Below are positions 7,592 to 17,300 of a stretch of 37,588 nucleotides of DNA, piece by piece. Within the stretch, counting starts at the first letter, position 1; each line of letters begins with the position of its first letter. The stretch comes from Deltaproteobacteria bacterium (GTDB lineage Bacteria > Myxococcota > Kuafuiibacteriia > Kuafuiibacteriales > Kuafuiibacteriaceae): the NCBI GenBank assembly GCA_011526105.1, contig WYAZ01000013.1, positions 1 to 37,588 on the forward strand, written 5' to 3'. Under the pieces are notes generated by a model that saw only the letters and a program-made list of their open reading frames with translations, was not told where the DNA came from and made no database searches. Both the position numbers and the translations under genes were made by a program.

Positions 7592-8317
7592 CTCGAGCGC
7601 CCGGCCCAGGGCTTCGAAGAGCGCAAGCCTCACTTCGTCTGTGAGGCGATGACCTACGCCTTCGATGGGCACGAACTCGACCTGCTCGGCGCGCGTCGAG
7701 AGAACTCGCATCATGTCCTTCGTCGCCTCGAAGGGGACGACGCGATCTTCGGCCCCGTGAAACGCCAAGATGGGCACCTTGGGCCTTCGGTCCGTAGGAA
7801 TCATGGACTCCGGCAGCCAGCCGCCCATCGGAAAGGCGAAGTCGATCGCGGGGACCTCATGCATGGCGAGCGCGAAGCTGATCATCCCGCCCTGGGAGAA
7901 TCCAGTGACGATGACCGCACCCTGCGTGGGTCGCTCTCTCTTCACCCGAAGAACGAACGCGGCAACCCTTCGGCTCGCCGCATCGAGACCGGACGCCAAA
8001 GCCTCGGCCCGTCCGTCGCGGAATCGGATCGGGAACCAGGCGTGGCCACTGCCCTGCGCCTCGAAGCCGCGAGGGAAGATCCATCGCGCACGCCCCGGGA
8101 ACCCGGCGGCGAGGCCCGAGAAGCTCTCCGGCCGGTCGCCGTAGCCATGAATCGCCACGATGAGCGGGAGTGGGTCATCGGGCGCCGCTCCGCCCGTCAC
8201 TTGCTCGAGATACTCGGGGGCGGCTCTGGCCTCCGGGCGCGCCGACGGCTCCGAGCGTCGGCAGCCCGGCGCGGGCAGGAAGAGCACGAGCCCGAGCAGT
8301 AAGACGCGGAGCGTCAC
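7583..8317 (-). CDS. Exported alpha/beta-hydrolase, phospholipase/carboxylesterase type (244 aa)
   Basis: The N-terminus MTLRVLLLGLVLFLPAPGC is a signal peptide with a weak lipobox (APGC, Cys19), so the enzyme is probably lipid-anchored outside the cytoplasm. The alpha/beta-hydrolase core is clear: oxyanion region IHGYGD (56-61), nucleophile elbow GFSQGG with Ser141, acid in HGAEDRVVP (Asp191), and base in GVGH (His223). The arrangement fits the PF02230 phospholipase/carboxylesterase group, which hydrolyses carboxyl esters or thioesters; the natural substrate is unknown. It is convergent with the kinase gene (9-base overlap). About 190 bases separate its start from the divergent gene at 8506, so both promoters must lie there. 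Confidence 0.88.
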   Translation of the reverse strand: MTLRVLLLGLVLFLPAPGCRRSEPSARPEARAAPEYLEQVTGGAAPDDPLPLIVAIHGYGDRPESFSGLAAGFPGRARWIFPRGFEAQGSGHAWFPIRFRDGRAEALASGLDAASRRVAAFVLRVKRERPTQGAVIVTGFSQGGMISFALAMHEVPAIDFAFPMGGWLPESMIPTDRRPKVPILAFHGAEDRVVPFEATKDMMRVLSTRAEQVEFVPIEGVGHRLTDEVRLALFEALGRALESP

Positions 8318-8505
8318 CGGGATCTTGTAGCGCGATCAGGCGCTTCGGGGAATGTGATGCAAGTCGCAACCAGAATCGCGATCGAGATCCGACACTTAGT
8401 TCACTTCCTCAGGGCACGAATGGCGCCCTCTGGGCGTATCAGTAACGTCGTTTTCTCACGCACAGCGGCTTTCATTCTGAGCCCTGCGCAGCTAAAGGAG
8501 TGCAT

Positions 8506-10572
8506 ATGCCGCAACTACCCATCCCCGGAACCTTTCGAGCCCAAGACTTCGGTCGCCCCAAGCCCGCACTCGGCCCCGTGCCCACGGGTAACGTCGAGAC
8601 CGTGAAGAACGCGATCGACGCTCAGTGGAGCGTCATCGTGACCGGCAAGCCCCCGAGCATGGCCAAGAGTGAAGCGGCCTGGCTGCAGTCGGCGATCGAG
8701 AAGGCGAGCGACGCGGACGCCCCTCAGCTGCGAAAGCACATCGCCTCGAAGATCGCGGCCTCGAACCTTCAGGCCACCACCGACGAAGTGAAAGCGTGGA
8801 TCGGCTCGCTGCAGGGCACGCCCAACGTCACCGTCGAACCGAACTTGCCGCCCGCGGTGGGGCCCGCGCACCCTCCGGTCGGACCGGGGATCATCGGCGG
8901 CGGCGGCACCGTCACGGACGCGCAGACCGTTCAGGACTTCAACCGCGAGCCACCTGCCTCGAACTACAAGCTGAACCTTCAGGCCGCGAACAACGTGTTC
9001 CACTCGCAGCATGAGCGGCTGAGCGATCTCTTCTCGGCGTTCATCATGGTCCCGGGCCCGAACGGTCAGCCCACGCCGCTGCTCGGACCGGACGGCAAGC
9101 CGCTGAAGGCCCCCACCCACATGGTGGGCCAGAAGGAAGAGGACATTCGCCTCATCGCGTACAACGACGACCTCGGAGTGAAGCAGGCCGACATCGCACG
9201 CTACTTGGACGAAGGCGAAATCGCGATCGCCATCAAGCATCACAGCCCCAAACCCGACAGCGACGAGAAGGAGATGATGAAGCTCCAGTGCACGCACATC
9301 GAGATCGCGGTCGGCGTGCGAGATGCAGATGGCGAGAAGGGAGCCGTCACCCTCAACAACCCGCAGAACTACCAGAACGGGTTGTTCGGAGAGCCGGTCT
9401 ATCCGATGATCTTCGTGAAGCCGAAGTTCCCGCCGCACTTCGACAACAAGCCCGAACTCAAGAAGGCCTACGTCGATAACATCCGAACCTGGCTCGTCAT
9501 CGCGAACACCTTTACCAACTTCCCAGGCGACTACAACGGGGGTGACCCGCTCGCGACCCGAAGCCCGGAGCAGATCAAGGTGCTCGGCGACAAGCTCCTT
9601 CAGGCGCTGTGCGGAACGCCGGCCGAGCGCCAGAGCGCCATCTCGTGGCTCAGGGACAAGAAGAACGAGGTCTACTGCGCGGAGCTCGCGCACGTCGCAC
9701 TGAACCTCGGCCTCCATGTTCCGCTCAACAAGGAGACGCTCGGCGAGCGCTTCGACGCGGTGAAGGCAGCCCTCGCATCGAAGGACTTCCTGTCCGAGAA
9801 CGACAACGGCGACAAGGCCAAGCTGATCTCACTCAAGATGGCGCCGTCCAGCTTGAAAGCGGTGTCAGAGGTGGTGCCGGATCTGCAGATCACCGGCGTC
9901 GGCGAAGGCATCAACAAGAACTTCGGTCAGGGGCTCGCGGTCGAACCCTTCACCGTGGCGGACATCATCCATCAGTTCATCCAGAAGACCGTTCCGCGCG
10001 AGAAGCTCGGGGAGGCCGTCGGCTCTCAGATCCAAGCCGGCATGCTGGCCCGAGCGAAGCCGTCGCTCTACGACCAGCTCGGCATGGGCGCGGCGAGCTT
10101 GCTCACCGACGCGGAGAAACTCGCGGCGCTCGACGCGGCCGGCGTCAGCCACTTCGGCACACCGCCGAACATGACGTACATGGACGCGGCGCAGAAGAAG
10201 CCGCTGCACAAGGCCTACGAGAGCGCGTTCTCGGCGCTGCCGGACACGGACCCGCGCAAGGCCAAACGAGCGGGCCTCGATGACTTCTACGACAACAAGT
10301 TGATCCCGGGAGTCGCGAAGGACTGGACGGCCGAAGGCGGTTATCCGGCCTTCAAGGCCATGGTGAAGACCGCACTGCTCCCAGTCGCGCAGTCCATCAC
10401 CAGCCCGCGTGACGACGGTACGGGCGCCTTTGCCCCGCCGCACATGTTCCTCGCACGCGCGACGGACATGATCGAGAACCCGACCGCCTGGAACATCAAC
10501 AAAGGCTTCTTCCAGTGGCAGTACCTGGGCCACGGCTTGCACTCGAGCATGCTGACGCCGAAGGCTGCTTGA
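8506..10572 (+). CDS. Orphan 688-aa protein with possible permuted papain-like (YiiX/C92-like) domain
   Basis: I do not recognise the full protein. It has no signal peptide. Residues 1-105 are helical, 106-135 form a Pro/Gly-rich linker, and a long C-terminal part is helical. In the middle, GEIAIAI (about 237) is followed by CTHIEIAVGV (His264) and, 127 residues later, VYCAELAHVALNLG (Cys391). The order GE/GD, then His in a beta-strand, then YCxEL on a helix is the signature of permuted papain-like amidases and NlpC/P60-related proteins (PF05708 type), in which the His precedes the Cys. The domain call is inference. The ATG at 8506 is chosen because AAAGGAG at 8494-8500 sits five bases upstream. 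It appears monocistronic and converges on the gene ending at 10576. Confidence 0.8.
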   Translation: MPQLPIPGTFRAQDFGRPKPALGPVPTGNVETVKNAIDAQWSVIVTGKPPSMAKSEAAWLQSAIEKASDADAPQLRKHIASKIAASNLQATTDEVKAWIGSLQGTPNVTVEPNLPPAVGPAHPPVGPGIIGGGGTVTDAQTVQDFNREPPASNYKLNLQAANNVFHSQHERLSDLFSAFIMVPGPNGQPTPLLGPDGKPLKAPTHMVGQKEEDIRLIAYNDDLGVKQADIARYLDEGEIAIAIKHHSPKPDSDEKEMMKLQCTHIEIAVGVRDADGEKGAVTLNNPQNYQNGLFGEPVYPMIFVKPKFPPHFDNKPELKKAYVDNIRTWLVIANTFTNFPGDYNGGDPLATRSPEQIKVLGDKLLQALCGTPAERQSAISWLRDKKNEVYCAELAHVALNLGLHVPLNKETLGERFDAVKAALASKDFLSENDNGDKAKLISLKMAPSSLKAVSEVVPDLQITGVGEGINKNFGQGLAVEPFTVADIIHQFIQKTVPREKLGEAVGSQIQAGMLARAKPSLYDQLGMGAASLLTDAEKLAALDAAGVSHFGTPPNMTYMDAAQKKPLHKAYESAFSALPDTDPRKAKRAGLDDFYDNKLIPGVAKDWTAEGGYPAFKAMVKTALLPVAQSITSPRDDGTGAFAPPHMFLARATDMIENPTAWNINKGFFQWQYLGHGLHSSMLTPKAA

Positions 10573-10575
10573 GCC

Positions 10576-12177
10576 TCAAATCCTAGAGAAGTCGGAGCGC
10601 GGGACAGGCGAGCCCAGGGGCAGCCTGACCGCGCGAACTTCCGGGCTCTGTCGTTCGAGCTCTCGAGCGAAGCTCTCATAATCCCCTCGGTCCGAGTGCG
10701 CGGTCTCGATGAAGCTCGCGCCCCCACACGCATATCCAAAGGCTGCCCGCGGCCGAAAGATCGCCGCGTTCTCGGCCGCCTCGACCGGGCCCGCGCAGTG
10801 CTGCACCCATTCTTGATGCCGCGCGGGTGACACGAAGTCCCGGTAGAAGTTGCCGTAGCCGAACTCGGCCGAGGTGGCGTAGCTCTCCGCGGAGCCGCTG
10901 ATGCCGAGCAGCGCGAGGTCGACCGGTCGCGGCCGGGCCGCGAGCCACTCGTAGGTCTCGGGCATGCGGAAGCTGTCGGCCGAGAGAAAGACCGACAGCT
11001 CGGGCGAGTCGAGAAGATACGTGAGCTGCGCGAGCTCGAGGCCCCAGTCTTCACCCTCGAAGGGACAGGCCGTAACGGAGATCTCCCCCACGCTGAACGC
11101 CTCCCAGATCTCGAGCTCTCGCACGTTCCGAAACCCAAGCACCGACAGGATGCCGCGCATGTCCACTTGATACGGGGGATAAGGATCGGCGCCGCGCGGG
11201 ATGAAGATCGGCGTATCGCGCGGAAGCACGGAGAGCGATGCAGGGTTCAGGTGGTCGTTGTCACCGTGGGTGATCAAGACGGCGTCGATCCTTGGCAACG
11301 CTCGCTCGTCGAACGGCGCCGCGGAGCGATGGGGCTCGGGTGGGTCGCTCTCGCTGAAGAAGACGGGGTCCACGAGGATGTTCGTGCCCGCGGACTGCAG
11401 AAGTACCCCCGCGTGACCGAGCCAAGTCACTTGAGCCTCCGCGGGCGCGGCGAGTGCAGCGCGACGCTGGCGAAGGCTCTCGTTCACCGGCTCGAGAAAG
11501 CCACAAGCGTCCAGGAGCCGCAGGACCTTCGCTTCTTCCGAGCTCGCGGCCTCGAGCAAGGCCGCGCCGCTGTGCCGACCATCGAGCCGCGGGACGAGCT
11601 TGGCGAGCAGGGCCGACAATCGAGCGTCACCGACGAGGTTGAGCGCGAAGACCTCCACCCCACGTTCGCGACTCGCGAATCTCGCGCCGGCCCCAGTGGC
11701 CGCCATCAGGTCGCGGCCTCGCGGCATGAAGGGCATGGGTGCGATCTCGACCGAAGTCTCGACCGCAGGGGTGATGAGCACCGAGCGCCTCCGGGCGACC
11801 GCTTCGGTTGAGCTCAGGCGCCCCGAGGATCCAGAGAGCCCCACGTCCGGACGCGACTCCGAGAAGTAGACGAGGCCGCTTTCCACCCAGGACCACGCCT
11901 CTCGCGGTGAGACGCCGATCTCCTGGGTGCTCTCGAAGCTCGAAAGCGCGAACAGACTGAGTGCTTCATCCATGGGAAGCTCGGTCTTCTTGCCACCGGG
12001 CTCCGTGAACTCCGCGCGCGACCAGCTATCGCGCGGCCGCACCGTGACCTCGAGGCCGAGCGCGCGGCGATACGTGAGCGTCTGGGGATCGAAGCTCGGG
12101 GGTGGAACCGCCTTCGTCCTCCGCACCAGATCGCGCATCGGGCCGAGTCGACGGCCGAGGATATCCTCGAAAGACAC
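10576..12177 (-). CDS. Metallo-beta-lactamase-fold hydrolase with N-terminal winged-helix-like region (533 aa)
   Basis: The C-terminal half (from about residue 245) is an UlaG/RomA-like metallo-beta-lactamase fold: WLGHAGVLLQ, NILVDPVF, AVLITHGDNDHLN (about 298-310), and a later SADSF strand. The metal motif is THGDNDH, where the usual HxHxDH would have His instead of the first Asp. The N-terminal half is unusual. Residues about 170-235 (LAKLVPRLDGRHSG, then VLRLLDACGFLEP) resemble the small winged-helix PqqD-like or peptide-recognition domains of peptide-modification enzymes. No signal peptide. The GTG start at 12177 (MSFEDILGRRLG) is chosen because upstream codons overlap the divergent antiporter gene. 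The frame is open to 12672 but that part is antisense. Confidence 0.85.
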   Translation of the reverse strand: MSFEDILGRRLGPMRDLVRRTKAVPPPSFDPQTLTYRRALGLEVTVRPRDSWSRAEFTEPGGKKTELPMDEALSLFALSSFESTQEIGVSPREAWSWVESGLVYFSESRPDVGLSGSSGRLSSTEAVARRRSVLITPAVETSVEIAPMPFMPRGRDLMAATGAGARFASRERGVEVFALNLVGDARLSALLAKLVPRLDGRHSGAALLEAASSEEAKVLRLLDACGFLEPVNESLRQRRAALAAPAEAQVTWLGHAGVLLQSAGTNILVDPVFFSESDPPEPHRSAAPFDERALPRIDAVLITHGDNDHLNPASLSVLPRDTPIFIPRGADPYPPYQVDMRGILSVLGFRNVRELEIWEAFSVGEISVTACPFEGEDWGLELAQLTYLLDSPELSVFLSADSFRMPETYEWLAARPRPVDLALLGISGSAESYATSAEFGYGNFYRDFVSPARHQEWVQHCAGPVEAAENAAIFRPRAAFGYACGGASFIETAHSDRGDYESFARELERQSPEVRAVRLPLGSPVPRSDFSRI

Positions 12178-12274
12178 GAGCCTTCGGTAGCAGAGATGAG
12201 GGGGCGGACGAAGCTGATTCCACGACGCGGCGACTGGTTGACGCTTCGTTCTGCCCGGCGGAGGATGCCCGGCC

Positions 12275-14203
12275 TTGAAGCACCTCTTCTCATGGTGGCT
12301 CTCAGCGCTCGTGCTCTCGTCCGCGGGTGCGGCCGCGGCCGAGGTTCCCTGCGAGGCCTCGGACGTTCGCGCGGTCTGGCCCAAGCGAAGGCACTTCATC
12401 GGCGGCCCCGTCAAAGGCCTTGTGCTCGAGGCCACAGACCGAACCGGGGAGCGATGCCCGGCGCAAAGCGAGCCCTTTGAGCTGCGCGGCCTCACGAAGA
12501 CCTCTTCCGGGTCGTGGTCGAGCGGACAATTCGTTGTGGGCGACGACGAGATCTCGGCCGCCGAGCTCTCGATCACACTGAACGGAAGCCCCAAGATCAT
12601 CCCCGTGCCCCGGCTGCCTGCCTGGATGAGCCTCTTGCCGGCTTTCATCGCCGTGCTACTCGCGCTCGTCACGCGCCAGGTTCTGCTGTCTCTCTTCGGC
12701 GGGGTCTGGCTCGGCGCGGCGCTGCTCGGCGGCTGGTCCTATCTCGGCTTCGGTGATGCGCTGCTCACCCTGGTCGCGGTACTCGCCGACGCCGATCGCG
12801 CGAAGGTGGTCATCTTCACCCTCATGATGGGCGGCATGGTGGGGGTGGTGGGCGCCTCGGGCGGAAGCCTCGGGATCGTGGCCAAGATGTCTCGCTTCGC
12901 CACCACACCCAAGAGCGGGGCCGTCGCCACCTGGATCGCGGGCATGTTCATCTTCTTCGACGATTACGCGAGCTCGCTGCTCGTGGGCAGCACAATGCGA
13001 CCCGTCACCGATCGCTTGCGGATCTCGCGCGAGAAGCTCTCGTACATCGTCGACAGCACCGCCGCCCCCATCACCAGCTTGGCCGCGGTCTCTACTTGGG
13101 TGGGCTACGAGGTCTCGGTGCTCGGCGACGCCATGCGCGCGAGCGGCCTCGATCGAGACGCCTACGAGGTCTTCTTGAGCGGAATGCCGTCGCGCTTCTA
13201 TCAGATCTTTGCGCTGCTCTTCGTGCTCATCGTGGCCTCCATGGGTCGCGACTTCGGTTCGATGCTCACCGCGGAGCGGCGCGCCCGTCGAGAGGGCAAG
13301 CCTCTCCGGGATGGCGCCGAGCCCTTGCTCGATACGCAACTCGTGGATGACTCCGCTTCGCCGGAGCTGGTCGAGGGTCGGTGGTGGCTCGCCGTCGTGC
13401 CCGTTGTGCTGCTCGTCGTGGTCGTCGCGGCGGTGCTCGCCGTCACCGGCATCCGCGCGGGTCACGCGGACGGCGAGGCTTGGGCCAAGGCCGAGGCCGC
13501 CGGAACGATGCGCCTCGTCGGCCATGTGCTCGGCAACGCCGCGTCCTACGATGCCTTGTTGTACGCCGCCGGGGCTGGCGCCTTCGCGTCGGTGCTCTTG
13601 TCAGTGGGGGTACGTGCGCTCTCCATGAAACGCGCGCTCGACAGCTTCATGAACGGGGTGCGAGCCATGACCCTCGCGGTCGTGGTTCTGTGTCTGGCCT
13701 GGGCCATCGGCCGGGTGATGGGCGATCTCGAGGCCGGTCGCTTCGTCGCCTCGGCCATCGGCGAGAGCGTTCCGCCCTGGAGCCTTCCGCTCATCACCTT
13801 CAGCCTCGGAGCGGTCATCGCGCTGTCGACCGGAACCAGCTGGGGTGCGATCGCCATCTTGTTTCCCATCGCGCTGCCGGTCGTGGTGCTCCATCAGGCG
13901 CATCCGGACTTCGATGCGATCTTGCTGGGCACGACGAGCGCGATCCTCGGTGGAGCGGTCTATGGCGATCACTGCTCACCCATCTCAGACACCACGGTCT
14001 TGTCTTCCATCGCCTGCGCCGCCGACCACATCGATCACACCCGGACGCAGGCCCCCTACGCGACTTTGGCCGCGTTGGTCTCCGCAGTGATCGGCTACCT
14101 GCCGCTGGGCTTTGGGCTGTCGCCCTACGTCTCGATCGTGCTCGGGCTCCTCGCGCTGGTTCTGGTCCTGCGGATCATCGGCAAGGACCCCGAGCTCGGC
14201 TGA
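12275..14203 (+). CDS. NhaC-type Na+/H+ antiporter with periplasmic N-terminal extension (642 aa)
   Basis: Integral inner-membrane protein with about a dozen hydrophobic segments from residue 110 onward. The motif GDHCSPISDTTVLSS (near 563-577) and the TGTSWGAIAILFPIA segment are hallmarks of the NhaC family, which exchanges Na+ (sometimes with organic acids) for protons. Another conserved stretch, GMFIFFDDYASSLLVGSTMRP, also fits. Unlike typical NhaC proteins (about 460-500 aa), it begins with a signal peptide (MKHLFSWWLSALVLSSAGAA) and about 85 residues of presumed periplasmic sequence before the first transmembrane helix. The TTG start at 12275 is inferred from the signal peptide. The gene is divergent from the hydrolase gene with 97 bases between starts. 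Confidence 0.9.
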   Translation: MKHLFSWWLSALVLSSAGAAAAEVPCEASDVRAVWPKRRHFIGGPVKGLVLEATDRTGERCPAQSEPFELRGLTKTSSGSWSSGQFVVGDDEISAAELSITLNGSPKIIPVPRLPAWMSLLPAFIAVLLALVTRQVLLSLFGGVWLGAALLGGWSYLGFGDALLTLVAVLADADRAKVVIFTLMMGGMVGVVGASGGSLGIVAKMSRFATTPKSGAVATWIAGMFIFFDDYASSLLVGSTMRPVTDRLRISREKLSYIVDSTAAPITSLAAVSTWVGYEVSVLGDAMRASGLDRDAYEVFLSGMPSRFYQIFALLFVLIVASMGRDFGSMLTAERRARREGKPLRDGAEPLLDTQLVDDSASPELVEGRWWLAVVPVVLLVVVVAAVLAVTGIRAGHADGEAWAKAEAAGTMRLVGHVLGNAASYDALLYAAGAGAFASVLLSVGVRALSMKRALDSFMNGVRAMTLAVVVLCLAWAIGRVMGDLEAGRFVASAIGESVPPWSLPLITFSLGAVIALSTGTSWGAIAILFPIALPVVVLHQAHPDFDAILLGTTSAILGGAVYGDHCSPISDTTVLSSIACAADHIDHTRTQAPYATLAALVSAVIGYLPLGFGLSPYVSIVLGLLALVLVLRIIGKDPELG

Positions 14204-14321
14204 GCTCGGAGCCCGACCCTCGGGGCTTCCCGTCGGTCATCCGGAGGAGCCGAACTCGAGGCGCCGACCTCCACTCACATTTGTTTCGCCGGCCTAAACA
14301 CGCCGGTGGTAGCCATGCCTG

Positions 14322-17300
14322 GTGCGAAAGAATGTCGCCTCGAGCCTGATCCTCCTGAGTGCCTTGGCCCTCGGCTGCCGCGAAAACGCCCCGGTCCAGC
14401 CCGATGGCGGGGCTGACGGCGGAGCGGGACCCGACGGGAGCACCCGGCCGGACAGCGGAATCATCGATCAGGTCTGCCCCAACGACGCACTGAGCCCACC
14501 CGCCACCGGAACCTGCGCGGTCGTCCGAACCGGGACCGGCGGGACCTTGATCCGAGGCGACATCGTAGCCCCGACCGGCATGCTCATGAACGGACATCTG
14601 CTCATCGGCGGCGACGGTAACGTGCAGTGCGCGGCCTGCGATTGCTCGACGTTCCCCGGATTCGAGAGCGTGACCGTCGTCGCCTGCGCGGAGGGCCTCG
14701 TCTCTCCCGGCCTCATCAACACCCACGAGCACCTCACCTTTGGGGAGGGTTCGCCGGTGGGTCACGGCACCGGGCGCTACGACCACCGGCACGAGTGGAG
14801 GACCGGCGCCAACCAGAAGACCGAGCTGCGCACACCCACCAGCTCCTCCGGTGAGGAGCCGGTCTTTTATGCCGAGCTTCGTCACCTGATGGGCGGCGCG
14901 ACCTCGGTCGTCGGTGCTGGCGGCGCGCAGCGCGGCATGATGCGGAACCTCGATCGCGACCCGTCGCTTCAAGAGGGCCTCAACCATGGCCGAGTTCGTT
15001 ACTCGACCTTCCCGCTCGACGACATCTCCGGGACGCTGAGAGCGACGGGCTGCAACTACGGAAGCCGACGAGACACACCAGAGACCCCGGCCATCATGAA
15101 CTCCGTCGCCTACGCGCCGCACATCGCAGAGGGCGTGGGCATCGAGGCGCGCAACGAGTTCCTCTGTCTCTCGGGCGAAGCGAACGGGGGCGTCGATTTG
15201 ATCCTCCCCAAGACCGCGGTCATCCACGGCATCGGTCTCACCGCAGGTGACTACGGGGTCATGGCCGCCGATGGCGCCTCGCTGATCTGGTCGCCACGCA
15301 CCAACATCGATCTGTATGGAGAGACCGCGCGCGTGACCATCGCCGCGCGCCTGGGCATCAACATCGCCCTCGGCACGGACTGGCCGTCATCGGGCTCCAT
15401 GAACATGATGCGCGAACTCTCCTGCGCCGCCGAGCTCAACGAGCGTAACTTCGGTGGGTTCTTCACCGATCGCGAGCTCATCGAGATGGCGACCAATCGA
15501 GCCGCACGCGCGCTCGGCTCCGAAGGCCGCGTGGGTGCTTTCGTGAGCGGCGCCGCCGCCGATGTCGCGGTCTTTCATGCGCCGGGCGGCATCGGCTACC
15601 GCGCGATCATCGAGGGCGAGCCCAAAGGCGTCGCGTTGGTCCTGCGCGGCGGCCTACCCATGTACGGCGACGCCGCCCTGCTCGAAGGACTCCAGGCCAC
15701 GACGGGCTGCGAGACCATGGACGTCTGCGGCGTCTCCAAGCGGGTGTGCGTAGAACGCGAAACCGGATCGACCCTCGCTGCGCTTCGCGCCTCGGTCCGC
15801 TCAGGGACCATTGACCTGTTTAGCTGCGGCATCCCGACCGGTGAGCCCACCTGCATCCCGTTCCGTCCCGGTGAGTATTCGGGCGTCGGCGGCATGAATG
15901 ACCTCGACGGTGATGGCATCTCGGACGACCGCGACAACTGCGCCACGGTCTTCAACCCGGTGCGGCCGATGGACAACGGGATGCAAGCCGATCACGACGG
16001 CGACGGCCTTGGCGACCCCTGCGACGCATGCCCCATCACCGCCGGGGAGGCGAACTGCGCCCCGCCCAATCCGGATGATCGCGACAACGACGGCATCCCG
16101 AACTTCGCGGACAACTGTCCCGACCGTCCGAATCCCCAGCAGGAAGATCGAGACATGGACTTCACCGGCGACGCCTGCGACCGGTGTCCGGACTTCGCCA
16201 ATCCGGGTGACACCGCGTGCCCATCCCGAATCTACGAGGTCAAGCAGGGCACGACCACCGGCGCGGTCTTGCTCAACAACGTGCTCGTCACCGCAAACGC
16301 GCCGAACGGCTACTTCGTTCAGATCGTCTCCGGCGACGTGGACTACGATGCCACGCTGCGCGAGGACTACTCGGGGCTGTTTGTGTTCGACCGGTCCGTG
16401 CCCAGCCCGGCGCGCGGGGATCGCATCGACGTGAGCGGCACGGTGAGTGTGTTTTCGGGTCAGACTCAGGTGGCCGCCACCAGCTTCACCCCGCGTTCGA
16501 GCGGTAACTCGCTGCCCAGCCCCATCGTGGTCGCCCCCGCGGACGTCGCCACCGGAGGCTCGCGCGCGGTGAGCCTCGAGGGGGTGCTCATCGAGGTGCA
16601 GAACGTCACCGTGACCAACGCCAACCCCGATGCGCCGAGCGACTACAACGAGTTCCAAGTCGATGACAGCCTGCGGGTCGACGACCTCTTCTTCCTCATC
16701 GAACCCCGGCCCACCATCGGGCAGATCTTCCGCTACCTGCGAGGCGTACTGCGTGTCGGCAACGGCCACAGCAAGCTCGAGCCCCGTGACCTCGAAGACG
16801 TGGATGTCACCCCAGGTCTCGTGGGTTTCGAGCCTTCGGAGGTGTTCGTACCGGCTGGGACCAACGGTGTACCTCCCGGTGGCCTTGCGCTGGTGCTGAG
16901 CCGGAGCGTGGGCACAGTCACGAACGTCGCGCTCGTGAGCTCCGAGGCGAGCGTTGTGGTGCCCAATCCGATCGTGGTTCCCAGCGGCGCAAACACCGTC
17001 GATGTACCGGTCAATGCACCGATCGGCGTCGCCGGTCCTGTCACCCTCACCGCCACCTTCGATGGACGTTCGGTGCAAGCCACCTTGCACGTGTACGACG
17101 ACGCTTCGCCACGCTCGCTGGTGGCGATCCGGCTCGAGAACCCCAACATCGGGATCAACACCACGGTCAGCGGAGAGGTCGAGATCGATCTTCCAGCGGC
17201 GACTGCCGGCACCCAGGTCACGCTGCTCGTCAACCCCGGCACGCTCGCCACGGCTCCGGCCGAGGTGACCGTGCCCGCGGGCGCCCGCATCGCACCGTTT

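Noticed and set aside
12178-12672. N-terminal extension of the metallo-beta-lactamase frame
   Set aside because: It is antisense to the signal peptide and first domain of the antiporter gene.
14212-14224. CCCGA-CCC-TCGGG hairpin after the antiporter gene as a terminator
   Set aside because: The stem is only five base pairs and no T-run follows; such hairpins are expected by chance in GC-rich DNA.
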